A stretch of 64,000 nucleotides of DNA, from assembly GCF_010645075.1 (NCBI RefSeq), contig NZ_JAADZV010000005.1, forward strand, positions 310,001-374,000. The letters run 5' to 3'. The notes under the pieces are model-generated. The model ran no database searches. It was given only the letters and a program-made list of their open reading frames with translations, and was not told where the DNA came from. A program made the position numbers and the translations under genes. The stretch's first letter is position 1. Each line of letters starts with the position of its first letter. This DNA is from Flavobacterium limi (GTDB lineage: Bacteria; Bacteroidota; Bacteroidia; Flavobacteriales; Flavobacteriaceae). This document shows positions 43,513 through 54,769 of this stretch, one piece after another.

Positions 43513-44862
43513 ATGAACAAGAATCACCATTCCAACAATATACTTTCGAATTTAGGGATTAAAAACCTGAACGAAATGCAAGAGGCAGCTCAGGATGCTA
43601 TTTTAAATGATAATAATGTTTTATTGCTTTCGCCAACAGGCTCCGGAAAGACATTAGCTTTTTTATTACCGGTTTTAGAACTATTACAACCCGAAATTCT
43701 TTCGGTTCAATGTTTGATTCTGGTTCCTTCACGTGAATTAGGCTTGCAAATTGAACAGGTTTGGAAAAAGATGGGAACTTCATACAAAGTAAATATTTGC
43801 TATGGAGGTCACTCAATTGATACTGAAATTAAAAATTTAAGTAATCCACCGGCAGTTTTAATTGGAACTCCGGGCCGAATTGCAGATCATATTGACAGAG
43901 GAACTTTTAGAACAGATAAGATTCAGACTTTGATTCTGGATGAATTTGATAAGTCTCTTCAATTGGGTTTTCATGAGCAAATGTCATATATCATTGGAAA
44001 ACTTACAAAATTGAACAAACGTATTCTGGTTTCTGCAACTTCAGATATTGAAATTCCGAAATATACCAGAGTAGTAAATCCAACAGTTTTAGATTTTATT
44101 CCGGAAGAAGAAGAAAAAACAAATCTTTCGGTAAAAATGGTGGTTTCGCCTGTTAAAGATAAATTAGGAACTTTATTCAATTTGATTTGTTCCTTAAAAT
44201 CGCAGTCGGCTATTATATTCTGTAATCATCGTGATGCAGCCGAACGTATCAGTGATACTTTAAATGAAAAAGGAATTTATTCAGTTTATTATCACGGTGG
44301 TATGGATCAGGATGAACGTGAGCGTGCTTTAATTCAGTTTAGAAACGGAAGTACGAGTTATTTAATTACAACCGATTTAGCAGCTCGTGGACTGGATATT
44401 CCGGAAATGAAACACGTCATTCATTATCATTTACCCTTAAAGGAAGATGAATTTACACATCGTAATGGTCGTACAGCGCGTATGCAGGCTTCGGGAACAG
44501 CTTATATCATTATTCATGAAAGTGAAAAACAATTAGATTATATTGATTATGGTATAGAAATCTTACATGTCGAAAATGCTACTGTTTTACCAAAACCACC
44601 AGAATTTCAAACTGTTTATATCAGTGGAGGAAAAAAAACAAAACTCAATAAGTTTGATATTGTTGGGTTCTTTTCGCAAAAAGGAAAACTGGGAAAAGAT
44701 GATTTAGGTTTGATTGAGGTCAAAGATTTTGTTTCGTTTGCAGCTGTAAAATATAATAAAGTCAAAGATTTGCTTAAAAATGTAAAAGATGAGAAGATGA
44801 AAGGAAAGAGATTTAAAATTGAAGTTGCGAGAAAAGTAGTAAAAAAAGAAGAAGGCAGATAA
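43513..44862 (+). CDS. DEAD-box RNA helicase, DbpA-like
   Basis: RNA helicase core with motif I SPTGSGKT, Ia PSRELG, Ib GTPGR, motif II DEFD (Phe in place of Ala of DEAD), motif III SAT, motif V RGLDIPE and motif VI HRNGRTAR. The C-terminal ~75 residues (TKLNKFDIVGFFSQKGKLGKDD...KGKRFKIEVAR) match the DbpA RNA-binding domain, which in E. coli recognises 23S rRNA helix 92. Length 449 is normal. A role in 50S ribosome assembly is likely. The gene is monocistronic. Confidence 0.9.
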   Translation: MNKNHHSNNILSNLGIKNLNEMQEAAQDAILNDNNVLLLSPTGSGKTLAFLLPVLELLQPEILSVQCLILVPSRELGLQIEQVWKKMGTSYKVNICYGGHSIDTEIKNLSNPPAVLIGTPGRIADHIDRGTFRTDKIQTLILDEFDKSLQLGFHEQMSYIIGKLTKLNKRILVSATSDIEIPKYTRVVNPTVLDFIPEEEEKTNLSVKMVVSPVKDKLGTLFNLICSLKSQSAIIFCNHRDAAERISDTLNEKGIYSVYYHGGMDQDERERALIQFRNGSTSYLITTDLAARGLDIPEMKHVIHYHLPLKEDEFTHRNGRTARMQASGTAYIIIHESEKQLDYIDYGIEILHVENATVLPKPPEFQTVYISGGKKTKLNKFDIVGFFSQKGKLGKDDLGLIEVKDFVSFAAVKYNKVKDLLKNVKDEKMKGKRFKIEVARKVVKKEEGR

Positions 44863-45087
44863 AAAATTTTTGTGCTTTTTGAACCAAAATAAAAAAAATG
44901 TTTTAAATATTGATTTCAATTAAGGCTTTAATTTGCTGATTATTAATATTTTGTATATTTTTTGTTTTTGCAGTGGAAAAATTTATATAAAATTCACAAT
45001 TTAATGTTAACCAAAGCGTAATTTTAGAAGTAATTTTTCATAATTTCGGCGATTATTAATAGTATAAAAATTAACCCCAAATTCATT

Positions 45088-45537
45088 ATGAAAAAGATTA
45101 TTACCCTTGCCGTTTTACTTTTTAGTTTTGTTTCATTTGCACAGATTAAAGTACTTGAAACTGTACCTGTTGAAAAATTAGGAAAAGTAAACAACAATTA
45201 TATTCAAAAAATTGGAGATGAATATACTGTTTATTATACTAGTATTGTGAGTGATGATGACGATTCTTCAAGCTTAAGAAAGTTTTCTTTTAAAAACGTT
45301 AACAACGATTATGCAAGTCTTTACAGCATCATTATGAATGGTTTTAATGCGACTCCTTTATATGATATTAAATTAGAATTGCCTAACAATTATATTTGGT
45401 TACATTACACAGGAAATACTCTTCCTGAGAAATCTACGGTTCAGTTTATGGTTTCAAGTAAAGACGCTTCTTCAGGTTCAAGCAATGTTTCTGAGCCTTT
45501 CGTAAAAGATCAGATCAATAAATTATTTCAAAAATAA
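45088..45537 (+). CDS. Hypothetical secreted protein
   Basis: A 149-residue protein with a clear signal peptide (MKKIITLAVLLFSFVSFAQ). The mature part is beta-rich, with an acidic-serine loop (SDDDDSSS) and no Cys. The context (between a helicase gene and a convergent DUF421 gene, with a terminator after it) gives no function, and I recognise no family. Confidence 0.7.
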   Translation: MKKIITLAVLLFSFVSFAQIKVLETVPVEKLGKVNNNYIQKIGDEYTVYYTSIVSDDDDSSSLRKFSFKNVNNDYASLYSIIMNGFNATPLYDIKLELPNNYIWLHYTGNTLPEKSTVQFMVSSKDASSGSSNVSEPFVKDQINKLFQK

Positions 45538-45559
45538 TTTGCTTTAAAATAAAGTTTTT

Positions 45560-45595
45560 AGAATAGGCTATTCAGTTTTGAATAGCCTATTTTAG
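45560..45595. terminator. Terminator after the secreted protein gene
   Basis: AATAGGCTATTC pairs perfectly with GAATAGCCTATT around a 6-base loop and is followed by TTTAGTT; it may also serve the convergent DUF421 gene. Confidence 0.78.
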
Positions 45596-45616
45596 TTATA
45601 AAGATTTGTGAAAACA

Positions 45617-46132
45617 TTATTTTCTAAAATTCTTATGATTGTGTTTTCGTTTATAATGAGTTTGTTTTAAATGCTTTGTGTCTTCAGAAATGACACTAAT
45701 TGTACCGTCAATTTCAAGCATACAAAGTTTGACGTCTGTAAAATGCTCTAATCCATGTTCTCGCATTGCTTCTTTTAGTTCATTGTTAGAGATATCTAAT
45801 TTACTTAAGGTTTTGAAATCAAGTTTTCCATCATGAATCAGGACTTCAGGTTTATCCAGAAGTAAATCGTTAAGAAGTTTATATTTGTATGTTAATTTTT
45901 TAATTGTAAAATTAATGACAAACAAAACCAAAGCAGCTACCAAACCTCCCCAAAGACTTGTATCAGGACCCACCATTGCATTTTGAACCGAATTACTAAT
46001 TAATAAAATCAGAATAATGTCGGCAGTGTTTAATTGGGATAACTCTTTTTTGCCGAATATTCGTAAGGCAATTGTCATAAAAAAATAGACCGCAGCACTT
46101 CTTGCAATGATTTCTAAATAGGAGAATAGCAT
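45617..46132 (-). CDS. DUF421 (YetF-like) membrane protein
   Basis: A 171-residue protein with about three N-terminal TM segments (IIARSAAVYFFMTIALRIFG, then IILILLISNSVQNAMV and a third) and a C-terminal soluble beta domain of YetF type (KPEVLIHDGKLDFKTLSKLDI). YetF-like proteins influence spore or envelope properties in Firmicutes; the role in Bacteroidota is unknown. The gene is downstream of the RimK fusion on the same strand, but a terminator lies between them. Confidence 0.88.
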   Translation of the reverse strand: MLFSYLEIIARSAAVYFFMTIALRIFGKKELSQLNTADIILILLISNSVQNAMVGPDTSLWGGLVAALVLFVINFTIKKLTYKYKLLNDLLLDKPEVLIHDGKLDFKTLSKLDISNNELKEAMREHGLEHFTDVKLCMLEIDGTISVISEDTKHLKQTHYKRKHNHKNFRK

Positions 46133-46152
46133 ATTTTTTTATTTAAAGTTAA

Positions 46153-46190
46153 TAAAAAAAGCTTTGTCAAAGTTTAACCTTGACAAAGCT
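46153..46190 (-). terminator. Terminator after the RimK fusion gene
   Basis: On the minus strand AGCTTTGTCAA and TTGACAAAGCT form an 11-bp stem with a 9-base loop, followed by a run of T. Confidence 0.8.
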
Positions 46191-46219
46191 GAAATATAGG
46201 AGTGTTTTAAGTTAAATCC

Positions 46220-47590
46220 TTAAATCAATTTAAAATTCTTTTCGATTGCTTTAATCATTTCCCCTGCAACGTCTTTATTGGTCGCACCTTCAATTCCTTC
46301 AAGACCTGGAGAAGAATTTACTTCAAGTAACAAAGGTCCTTTAGATGAGCGAATTATGTCAACACCGGCTACTTTCAAATCCATTGCTTTTGCGGCTTTA
46401 ATGGCGATCTTTTTTTCTTCAGAAGTTACTTTTATTACTGATGCAGTTCCGCCAAGGTGAATATTAGCCCTGAATTCACCCGGCATGGCTTCACGCTGGA
46501 TTGCGGCAACAACCTTTCCATCAATAACAAAACAACGAATATCTTTTCCGTTTGCTTCTTTAATAAATTCCTGAACTAAGATATTTGCATTCAGGCTTTT
46601 AAAAGCATTGATGACACTTTCTGCTGCTTTTTTTGTTTCAGCCAATACAACGCCTTTTCCTTGTGTTCCTTCTAATAATTTTACAATTAAAGGTGAACCT
46701 CCAACCATTTTAATTAAATTGTCAGTGTCTAACGGAGAATTTGCAAAACCGGTTGTTGGAATATCAATACCGCTGTTTAAAAGTAATTGTAGTGAGTATA
46801 ATTTATCGCGCGATTGTGTTATGGCTGTTGCAGAATTTAAGACAAAAACTTTTAAAGCTTCAAATTGACGTGTTAGAGCACAGCCATAAAAAGTAATACT
46901 TGGTCTGATTCGTGGAATTATAGCATCAAATTGATTTAATATTTTTCCACCACGATAATGAATTTCCGGTGTTTTGGCATCGAGTTTCATATAGCATTCT
47001 TTAATGTTTAAAAAATGCATTTCATGGCCGCGCATTTCTCCTGCTTCCATGATTCTTTTATTGCTGTATAATTCAGGGTTACTGGCTAAAAGCCCAATTC
47101 GTAATCCGGAAGTTGCCTTTTCTGAGTTTTGGTATAATTCTTTTAATGTTTCAGTAGAAGGTTGTCCTAACATGTATTTTTCTTCAGGATCTACCAATAC
47201 ACGTCCGCTCATAGCTTCGCGACCTAATAACATACGAAAACCCATTGAATCACGATTTGTTAGTGTCATTTCAATCGGCCATTTAACTTCGCCTAATTTA
47301 ATACTTGTCTGGATTACATAACGATGTTCCCTGAAACCGCTTGAACTTTTTACAATTCTTTTATCAACCAAAGGAGCTTCACAATGAATCACGGTTTTAA
47401 TATTATTCTGAATTGGATTAATGTCGAATTTTACCCAATTAGCATCATTTTTTATAAAAGGCGCTATGTTTATAGCGTGCATTGCCGAAGTTTTTGCACC
47501 TGAATCCACACGAGCTTTTATTGTTGGGATTCCGAGATCAGGAAATGCGCACCATTCTTCACTGCCTAAAATGACTTTGTTTTGAAGCAT
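46220..47590 (-). CDS. RimB-like protease domain fused to RimK-type ATP-grasp ligase
   Basis: Residues ~1-145 match the retropepsin-like "ATP-dependent zinc protease" domain (RimB-like), with a DSGA motif at D29 ([14 protein letters not shown]) and SGFREHRYV. Residues ~165-456 are an ATP-grasp ligase of the RimK type ([63 protein letters not shown]). In E. coli RimK adds glutamate residues to ribosomal protein S6 and RimB, a separate protein, removes or trims them. Here both activities are in one chain. The target need not be S6. It is a single-gene unit ended by a terminator. Confidence 0.9.
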   Translation of the reverse strand: MLQNKVILGSEEWCAFPDLGIPTIKARVDSGAKTSAMHAINIAPFIKNDANWVKFDINPIQNNIKTVIHCEAPLVDKRIVKSSSGFREHRYVIQTSIKLGEVKWPIEMTLTNRDSMGFRMLLGREAMSGRVLVDPEEKYMLGQPSTETLKELYQNSEKATSGLRIGLLASNPELYSNKRIMEAGEMRGHEMHFLNIKECYMKLDAKTPEIHYRGGKILNQFDAIIPRIRPSITFYGCALTRQFEALKVFVLNSATAITQSRDKLYSLQLLLNSGIDIPTTGFANSPLDTDNLIKMVGGSPLIVKLLEGTQGKGVVLAETKKAAESVINAFKSLNANILVQEFIKEANGKDIRCFVIDGKVVAAIQREAMPGEFRANIHLGGTASVIKVTSEEKKIAIKAAKAMDLKVAGVDIIRSSKGPLLLEVNSSPGLEGIEGATNKDVAGEMIKAIEKNFKLI

Positions 47591-47662
47591 ATATTGTTTT
47601 TTATTGTAGAAATTTAATAATCAAAAATAGCTATTTGCTTTTATTAAAGATAGTGATTTATC

Positions 47663-47707
47663 CAAAAAAAACACCCGTTATGTTATGAAAACGTAACGGG
47701 CGTGTTA
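47663..47707 (-). terminator. Terminator after clpC
   Basis: AACACCCGTTATGTT and AACGTAACGGGCGTGTT form an imperfect stem (one two-base bulge), followed on the minus strand by a run of T at 47663-47670. Confidence 0.75.
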
Positions 47708-47731
47708 TTTCTGTTATAAATTTAAACTAAT

Positions 47732-50278
47732 TTATTGATTAGTCGGCTCTTCTGCTTTGTGTATTTCTACTGAAAGTTCTTCAGAATTATCTTTTAAATC
47801 CATTAAGATTTCATCACCAGAATGTATTTTTGACGTGATGATTTCTTCGGCTAACAAATCTTCAACATATTTTTGAATGGCTCTTTTTAGAGGTCTTGCT
47901 CCAAATTGCCTGTCAAAGCCTTTTTCTGCAATAAATGCTTTTGCTTTATCTGTAAGTTTTAAATTATAACCTAATTCAGCAATACGGATGTAAAGCTTTT
48001 TAAGCTCAATTTCTATAATCAAATCAATGTCTGCTTTTTCTAATGCATTAAATACTATTACATCGTCAATTCTGTTTAAGAATTCAGGAGCAAAAGTTTT
48101 TTTCAATGCATTTTCAATAATGCTTTTTGAATTTTCATCAGCCTGAGCCACTTTCGCAGCAGTTCCAAATCCAACACCTTGTCCAAAATCTTTCAATTGA
48201 CGTGCGCCAACGTTGGATGTCATGATAATAATAGTGTTTTTGAAATCGATTTTTCGGCCTAAACTATCAGTCAGATATCCATCATCTAAAACCTGAAGCA
48301 TCATGTTGAATACATCCGGGTGTGCTTTTTCGATCTCATCAAGAAGTACTACACAATAAGGTTTTCTGCGAACTTTTTCAGTTAACTGACCACCTTCCTC
48401 GTAACCCACGTATCCCGGAGGCGCTCCAACTAAACGGGAGATTGCAAATTTCTCCATGTATTCGCTCATGTCAATACGAACTAACGCGTCTTCAGAATCG
48501 AATAGTTCTTTAGCTAAAACTTTTGCTAATTGTGTTTTACCCACTCCGGTCTGACCTAAGAAAATAAATGAACCAATTGGTTTATTTGGATCTTTTAGTC
48601 CTGCTCTGTTACGCTGAATAGAACGTGCAATTTTTAAAACGGCATCATTTTGTCCAATTACCTTATTCTGAATTAATTCCGGTAATTTGGCCAGTTTGTT
48701 GCTTTCTGTCTGTGCAATTCTGTTTACAGGAATTCCGGTCATCATAGAAACAACATCAGCTACATTATCTTCAGTAACTTCAATACGGTTGCTTTTAGAA
48801 TCTTCTTCCCATTGTTCCTGAGCTAGAGCTAAATCTTTTTCAATACGTTTTTCATCATCACGAAGTTTAGCAGCTTCTTCATATTTTTGTTTTTTGACTA
48901 CCATGTTTTTGTTTTCACGCACTTCTTCTAATTGACGTTCTAAATCCAGAATTTGTTTTGGAACGTCAATATTAGTAATGTGTACACGAGATCCTGCCTC
49001 ATCCATGGCATCAATAGCTTTGTCCGGTAAAAAACGCTCAGACATATATCTGTTGGTTAATTTAACGCAAGCTTCAATTGCTTCCGGCGTATAGGTTACA
49101 TTGTGGTGATCCTCGTATTTATCTTTCACGTTGTTCAAAATAGCGATTGTTTCTTCAACAGAAGTTGGTTCTACAATAACTTTTTGGAAACGTCTTTCAA
49201 GTGCGCCGTCTTTCTCAATATATTGTCTGTACTCATCAAGAGTAGTTGCACCAATACATTGGATTTCGCCTCTTGCTAATGCAGGTTTGAACATATTTGA
49301 AGCATCAAGTGAACCTGTTGCTCCTCCGGCACCTACAATAGTATGGATCTCATCAATAAAAAGAATAATATCATCATTTTTCTCAAGCTCGTTCATCACG
49401 GCTTTCATCCTTTCTTCAAATTGTCCTCTGTATTTTGTTCCGGCAACTAAGCTGGCTAAGTCAAGAGTAACAACACGTTTGTGAAAAAGGATACGTGATA
49501 CTTTCTTCTGGATAATTCGTAAAGCAAGTCCTTCTGCAATAGCAGATTTACCAACTCCCGGCTCTCCAATAAGAAGCGGATTGTTCTTTTTTCTACGGCT
49601 TAGAATTTGAGAAACACGCTCAATTTCTTTTTCGCGTCCTACAACAGGATCCAGTTTTCCTTCTTCTGCCATTTCTGTTAAATCTCTCCCAAAATTATCC
49701 AATACCGGAGTCTTGGATTTTTTGTTTGACTTATTGGCTGGATTGTTAAAACTGCTTTCTTTAAGACTGTCATCTTGTCCTGAATCATCGTTATACGATT
49801 CGTTTTTTGGCAAGTTTTCTAAGAATTCTTCTTCGTTTGGAGTCATATTTAAATACTGTTCTTTAGCTATATCATAATCTATTTTTAGCTTATTCAATAG
49901 CTTGGTTGTTGGATCATTTTCGTTTCGTAAGATGCATAAAAGCAGGTGTGCCGTACTAATCGACGAGCTTTGAAATACTTTAGCCTCAAGAAAAGTGGTC
50001 TTCAGGGCTCTTTCGGCCTGTCGGGTAAGGTGAAGATTTTTCTTTTCGGTATTTACTTCAACGCTGTGATTTGCCGGACTCAGTATTTCTACTTTCCTGC
50101 GTAAATGGTCTAAATCGACTGCCAGGTTATTAAGTATATGAATAGCTTTTCCGTTACCATCTCTTAAAATGCCCAGCATTAGATGTTCAGTACCAATAAA
50201 GTCGTGCCCTAAACGAAGAGCTTCTTCTTTACTGTATGTAATAACATCTTTTACTCTTGGTGAAAAATTATCATCCAT
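47732..50278 (-). CDS. clpC: ATP-dependent Clp protease ATP-binding subunit ClpC
   Basis: ClpC unfolds substrates for ClpP. The N-terminal double Clp repeat (~3-145, [20 protein letters not shown] and [20 protein letters not shown]) is followed by AAA module 1 (GEPGVGKSA), a UVR-like middle part ([20 protein letters not shown]) and AAA module 2 (GQTGVGKTQ). The 848-residue length and the short middle domain separate it from ClpB. The gene diverges from gyrA with a 258-bp AT-rich region between them; I see no other gene there. Confidence 0.95.
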   Translation of the reverse strand: MDDNFSPRVKDVITYSKEEALRLGHDFIGTEHLMLGILRDGNGKAIHILNNLAVDLDHLRRKVEILSPANHSVEVNTEKKNLHLTRQAERALKTTFLEAKVFQSSSISTAHLLLCILRNENDPTTKLLNKLKIDYDIAKEQYLNMTPNEEEFLENLPKNESYNDDSGQDDSLKESSFNNPANKSNKKSKTPVLDNFGRDLTEMAEEGKLDPVVGREKEIERVSQILSRRKKNNPLLIGEPGVGKSAIAEGLALRIIQKKVSRILFHKRVVTLDLASLVAGTKYRGQFEERMKAVMNELEKNDDIILFIDEIHTIVGAGGATGSLDASNMFKPALARGEIQCIGATTLDEYRQYIEKDGALERRFQKVIVEPTSVEETIAILNNVKDKYEDHHNVTYTPEAIEACVKLTNRYMSERFLPDKAIDAMDEAGSRVHITNIDVPKQILDLERQLEEVRENKNMVVKKQKYEEAAKLRDDEKRIEKDLALAQEQWEEDSKSNRIEVTEDNVADVVSMMTGIPVNRIAQTESNKLAKLPELIQNKVIGQNDAVLKIARSIQRNRAGLKDPNKPIGSFIFLGQTGVGKTQLAKVLAKELFDSEDALVRIDMSEYMEKFAISRLVGAPPGYVGYEEGGQLTEKVRRKPYCVVLLDEIEKAHPDVFNMMLQVLDDGYLTDSLGRKIDFKNTIIIMTSNVGARQLKDFGQGVGFGTAAKVAQADENSKSIIENALKKTFAPEFLNRIDDVIVFNALEKADIDLIIEIELKKLYIRIAELGYNLKLTDKAKAFIAEKGFDRQFGARPLKRAIQKYVEDLLAEEIITSKIHSGDEILMDLKDNSEELSVEIHKAEEPTNQ

Positions 50279-50536
50279 AATATATAATTGGTATTGTAAA
50301 TTTAATGAATTAGTGATTGAAAAACAAAAACCATACCTTTCAGAAACACCTGTCAGCTAATAGACAAAAAAAATAGTAATAAAACAGTTAAAAAAGGCTT
50401 AATTTATTAACTAAAAGGTAAAAAAAAGTTGTTAATAAATCATTGAAATATCTGTAAGTAAATAGCTGAAAAAATTTCAAAAAAACGTATCTTGGCACGC
50501 TTTGAAAATTAATATAATTATTTAATATAACAATTT

Positions 50537-53182
50537 ATGTCTGAAGGAGAAAAGTTAATTCCTATTAACATCGAAGAAGAAATGAAATCAGCTTACATCG
50601 ATTATTCGATGTCAGTAATCGTATCAAGGGCACTTCCGGATGTTAGAGATGGCTTGAAACCGGTACATCGAAGAGTTCTTTACGGAATGTATGACTTAGG
50701 AGTAACATCAAGATCAGCCCACAAAAAATCTGCGAGAATTGTAGGAGAGGTTTTGGGTAAGTATCATCCGCACGGTGATACATCTGTTTATGATGCCATG
50801 GTTCGTATGGCTCAGGAATGGAGTATGCGTTATCTTTTAGTTGATGGTCAGGGTAACTTTGGTTCTGTAGATGGGGATAGCCCTGCTGCAATGCGTTATA
50901 CGGAGGCCAGAATGAAAAGGATTTCGGAAGAAATTATGGCAGATATCGAAAAAGAAACGGTTGATTTTCAATTGAACTTTGACGATACATTATATGAACC
51001 AAAAGTAATGCCTACAAGAGTTCCTACTTTATTAGTGAACGGAGCAACGGGTATTGCGGTTGGTATGGCTACAAATATGCCTCCACACAATTTAACTGAA
51101 GTTATCAATGGTACTTTAGCATACCTTGATAATAACGATATTGAAGTTGACGAATTAATGACACATATTAAAGCTCCGGATTTTCCAACCGGTGGTATAA
51201 TATATGGTTATGAAGGCGTTCGCGAAGCATTTAAAACCGGTAGAGGACGTATTGTAATGCGTGCTAAGGTTGGTTTTGAAGAAGTTGACGGAAGAGAATC
51301 AATTATTGTTACTGAAATTCCGTATCAGGTTAATAAAGCTGATATGATTAAGCGTACAGCAGATCTTGTTAACGAAAAGAAAATTGAAGGTATTGCGAAT
51401 ATCCGTGATGAGTCTGACAGAAATGGTATGCGTATCGTTTATATTTTAAAACGAGATGCAACTCCAAATGTAGTCTTAAATACCTTATATAAATTTACAC
51501 AACTGCAGTCTTCTTTTAGTGTAAATAATATTGCATTAGTAAAAGGTCGTCCTCAAATGCTGAATCTGAAAGACATGATTCATTATTTTATTGAACACCG
51601 TCATGATGTAGTAGTAAGAAGAACTCAATTTGAATTACGCAAAGCTGAAGAAAGAGCTCATATTTTAGAAGGTTTAATTATTGCTTCTGATAATATTGAT
51701 GAAGTAATTGCAATTATCAGAGGTTCTAAAAATACGGAAGAAGCACGTGAGAAATTAATTGAAAGATTCAGTTTATCTGATATTCAGGCCCGTGCAATTG
51801 TTGAAATGCGTTTACGTCAGTTAACTGGTCTTGAGCAGGATAAATTGAGAGCTGAGTTTGAAGAATTAATGAAATTAATTGAGCATTTAAAAGCATTACT
51901 AGCAGATGTCAATTTAAGAACCGACTTAATTAAGGAAGAACTTGTTGAAATTCGTGATAAATATGGTGACGAGCGTCGTTCTCAAATTGAATATTCGGGA
52001 GGGGATGTAAGTATTGAAGATTTAATTGCCGATGAAAATGTTGTAATTACAATTTCTCACGCGGGTTATATCAAACGTACCAACTTAACAGAATACAAAA
52101 CTCAAAACAGAGGCGGAGTTGGTCAAAAAAGTGCGGGAACAAGAGATCAGGATTTCCTTGAACATATGTTTGTTGCGACGAATCACCAATATATGATGTT
52201 CTTTACGCAGAAAGGAAAATGTTTCTGGATGCGTGTTTATGAAATTCCTGAAGGAAGTAAAACGGCAAAAGGAAGAGCAATTCAAAACCTTGTAAATATT
52301 GAAAGCGATGATAAAGTAAAAGCTTTCATTTGTACACAAGATTTAAAAGATAAAGATTATATCAACAGCCATAATTTGGTTATGGTTACGAAACAAGGTC
52401 AGGTTAAAAAAACATCTTTAGAGAAATATTCTAAGCCTAGAGTAAATGGTGTAGCAGCTATTACTATTAAAGAAGGTGATGAATTGATGGGGGCACAGTT
52501 AACAAATGGTGAAAGCCAGATTATCTTAGCTGTAAAATCCGGAAAACTGGTTCGTTTTGAAGAAACTAAAACGCGCCCAATGGGAAGAACAGCTTCTGGA
52601 GTTCGTGGTATTACTTTAAAAGATGATGCTGACGAAGTAATTGGTATGGTTACTGTTGATAAAAATGACATCAATGATTCGCAAATTCTGGTTGTTACTG
52701 AAAATGGTTATGGTAAACGTACTAAATTGGTTGATGACGATGGTGAAGATGTTTACCGAATCACAAACCGTGGAGGTAAAGGGGTTAAGACACTAAATAT
52801 TACTGAAAAAACAGGAAAATTAATCTCTATTAATGCTGTAACGGATTCTGATGATTTGATGATTATCAATAAATCAGGATTAACAATCAGAATGGCAATT
52901 GAAGATCTTCGTGTAATGGGACGTGCTACTCAGGGAGTTAGATTAATTAATCTAAAGGGTAAAGATTCTATTGCGGCAGTTACCAAAGTAATGAAAGACG
53001 AAGCTGAGGAGGTTGTTGTAGATGAAGATGGAAATGTTATCGAATCAGGAATTGAAAGAGTTAAGCCAGACTTAGAAGTTCTTGAAGATGATGGTGCTGT
53101 AGAAGAGGAGGATGAAGATGATGATTCAGAAGAAGAAGTTGAAGACGATGACGATTCTGAAGATGAAGAATCTGAAGAGTAA
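50537..53182 (+). CDS. gyrA: DNA gyrase subunit A
   Basis: GyrA cuts and rejoins DNA in the gyrase tetramer. Catalytic Tyr is Y121 ([10 protein letters not shown]). The quinolone pocket has T82 and D86 ([10 protein letters not shown]), where Thr is, as far as I recall, the normal residue in Flavobacterium, so there is no sign of resistance. The C-terminal beta-pinwheel includes the GyrA-box-like [11 protein letters not shown]. The protein ends in about 60 residues consisting mostly of Glu, Asp and Ser, longer than in many GyrA proteins. The TPR gene follows by 44 bases. Confidence 0.96.
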   Translation: MSEGEKLIPINIEEEMKSAYIDYSMSVIVSRALPDVRDGLKPVHRRVLYGMYDLGVTSRSAHKKSARIVGEVLGKYHPHGDTSVYDAMVRMAQEWSMRYLLVDGQGNFGSVDGDSPAAMRYTEARMKRISEEIMADIEKETVDFQLNFDDTLYEPKVMPTRVPTLLVNGATGIAVGMATNMPPHNLTEVINGTLAYLDNNDIEVDELMTHIKAPDFPTGGIIYGYEGVREAFKTGRGRIVMRAKVGFEEVDGRESIIVTEIPYQVNKADMIKRTADLVNEKKIEGIANIRDESDRNGMRIVYILKRDATPNVVLNTLYKFTQLQSSFSVNNIALVKGRPQMLNLKDMIHYFIEHRHDVVVRRTQFELRKAEERAHILEGLIIASDNIDEVIAIIRGSKNTEEAREKLIERFSLSDIQARAIVEMRLRQLTGLEQDKLRAEFEELMKLIEHLKALLADVNLRTDLIKEELVEIRDKYGDERRSQIEYSGGDVSIEDLIADENVVITISHAGYIKRTNLTEYKTQNRGGVGQKSAGTRDQDFLEHMFVATNHQYMMFFTQKGKCFWMRVYEIPEGSKTAKGRAIQNLVNIESDDKVKAFICTQDLKDKDYINSHNLVMVTKQGQVKKTSLEKYSKPRVNGVAAITIKEGDELMGAQLTNGESQIILAVKSGKLVRFEETKTRPMGRTASGVRGITLKDDADEVIGMVTVDKNDINDSQILVVTENGYGKRTKLVDDDGEDVYRITNRGGKGVKTLNITEKTGKLISINAVTDSDDLMIINKSGLTIRMAIEDLRVMGRATQGVRLINLKGKDSIAAVTKVMKDEAEEVVVDEDGNVIESGIERVKPDLEVLEDDGAVEEEDEDDDSEEEVEDDDDSEDEESEE

Positions 53183-53226
53183 AATTGAACCACACAAATT
53201 AAAATTAAATATACAAATTGAATATT

Positions 53227-54495
53227 ATGAAAAGTAAATATGTAATACTTGCATCAGCATTATTGATTTCATTAGCTACTTTTGCTCAAAAAGATCAAAT
53301 AAAAAGTGCTGAAAAAGCATTAAAAGGAGGTGATGCACAAGGTGCAATCGCGCAATTAAAAGATGCGGAGAATCTTATTGTAAATGCAAAAGATACCGAG
53401 CAGGCACAATACTATTTCATTCAGGGAAATGCCTATTTGGATTTAGCAAACAAAAAGGTAGAAGAAAGTAAAAATCTACTATTAGCTGCTGAGAGTTACA
53501 AAAAATTGATAGAGATTGAAAAAACTTCTGGAAAGCAAAAATATTCCACTCAGGCTGTAACTTCAATTACTCAAATTAAAGGATTGTTGATTAATTCGGC
53601 TATAGCTGATACTCAGTCAAACAAAAGTGCTGAAGGAGCAAAAAAATTGTATGAAGCATATGCATTAGATAAAAAAGATACTATCAATTTATATTATGCC
53701 GCTTCTACATATGTAAACGCTCAGGATTATGATGCTGCACTTCCAATGTATGAAGAATTAAAAAAATTAAACTATTCAGGAAAAGGGACAAGTTTTACAG
53801 CAGTAAATAAGGCTTCTGGTAGTGAAGATGGTTTTAATAATGCAAAAGACAGGGATTTGGCTGTGAAATTAGGAACACATGATAATCCGAAAACTGAAAA
53901 TATCCCTTCTAAAAGAGGTGAGATTTACAAGAATTATGCTTTAATTTTAGTTCAGAAAGGAAGAACTGAAGATGCTAAAAAAGCTTTAGCTGATGCAAGA
54001 AAAGCAAACCCGGAAGATTCTTCTTTAATCCTTTCTGAAGCTAACTTATATTTAGAAACTAAAGATTACGATACTTATAAAAAATTAGTTGGAGAAGCTT
54101 TGCAAAAAGATCCAAATAACAAAGAATTAATTTTTAACCTTGGAGTATTAAGTGCAAATGCTAAAAATGCTGCTGATGCTGAGAAATATTATTTAAAAGT
54201 TATTGAAATAGATCCTAATTATGCAAATGCTTATCTTAATCTTGCAGCATTAAAATTAGAGGCAGAAAAACCTATTATTGATGAAATGAATAAATTAGGG
54301 ACGTCTGATAAAGATATGAAGCGTTATGATGTCTTAAAAAAACAAAGAGAAAGCGTTTTCAAAAGTGTGATTCCATATCTTAAAAAAGCAAATGAATTAG
54401 ATCCAAAGAACCAGGATGTATCTAAAACATTGTTAGGTGTTTACAAAGCACTTGAAATGACTGCTGAAGCTAAAGCATTAAAAGCTACAATGTAG
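53227..54495 (+). CDS. Tetratricopeptide repeat protein, exported
   Basis: The start at 53227 (MKSKYVILA) is chosen over an in-frame TTG at 53218 because it begins the signal peptide (to about LATFAQ). Several TPR units follow; the clearest are residues ~170-190 and the pair KELIFNLGVLSANAKNAADAEKYYLKVIEIDPNY / ANAYLNLAALKLEAEKPIID when read together. These proteins are scaffolds in the periplasm or envelope. The gene follows gyrA directly in many Flavobacteriia and may be co-transcribed; the partner protein is unknown. Confidence 0.88.
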   Translation: MKSKYVILASALLISLATFAQKDQIKSAEKALKGGDAQGAIAQLKDAENLIVNAKDTEQAQYYFIQGNAYLDLANKKVEESKNLLLAAESYKKLIEIEKTSGKQKYSTQAVTSITQIKGLLINSAIADTQSNKSAEGAKKLYEAYALDKKDTINLYYAASTYVNAQDYDAALPMYEELKKLNYSGKGTSFTAVNKASGSEDGFNNAKDRDLAVKLGTHDNPKTENIPSKRGEIYKNYALILVQKGRTEDAKKALADARKANPEDSSLILSEANLYLETKDYDTYKKLVGEALQKDPNNKELIFNLGVLSANAKNAADAEKYYLKVIEIDPNYANAYLNLAALKLEAEKPIIDEMNKLGTSDKDMKRYDVLKKQRESVFKSVIPYLKKANELDPKNQDVSKTLLGVYKALEMTAEAKALKATM

Positions 54496-54518
54496 TCTTA
54501 AACAATAAATATATAAAT

Positions 54519-54548
54519 AGAACCGTCAATTATTTGACGGTTTTTTTA
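54519..54548 (+). terminator. Terminator after the TPR gene
   Basis: AACCGTCAA and TTGACGGTT form a 9-bp stem with a TTAT loop, followed by seven T. Confidence 0.85.
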
Positions 54549-54687
54549 TGCCTAAAATGAGATAATTATTTGAATCAAAATCTTTTTCATATGATGGAGT
54601 TGTATTCTGAAATTTAATTGTTTACTATTTATTGTTTGTTATTTTGAATCTAATCTAAGAAAACGGATGGTTTAATGGTTGTCATAA

Positions 54688-54728
54688 AAAAAGAGAGATC
54701 ATCAAATACTATTGATGGTCTCTCTTTT
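54688..54728 (-). terminator. Terminator after the LVIVD lipoprotein gene
   Basis: AAAGAGAGATCATCAA and TTGATGGTCTCTCTTT pair at 15 of 16 positions around a 6-base loop, and on the minus strand the stem is followed by a T-run. With the preceding terminator this accounts for the 274-bp gap. Confidence 0.82.
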
Positions 54729-54769
54729 AAAGATGATATTTTTCTCTTTACTCCAGAAGAAACAATAAT

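Noticed and set aside
50577..50800. Quinolone-resistance change in GyrA (Thr at the Ser83 position)
   Set aside because: Thr is, to my knowledge, the wild-type residue in Flavobacterium, and the Asp at the Asp87 position is unchanged.
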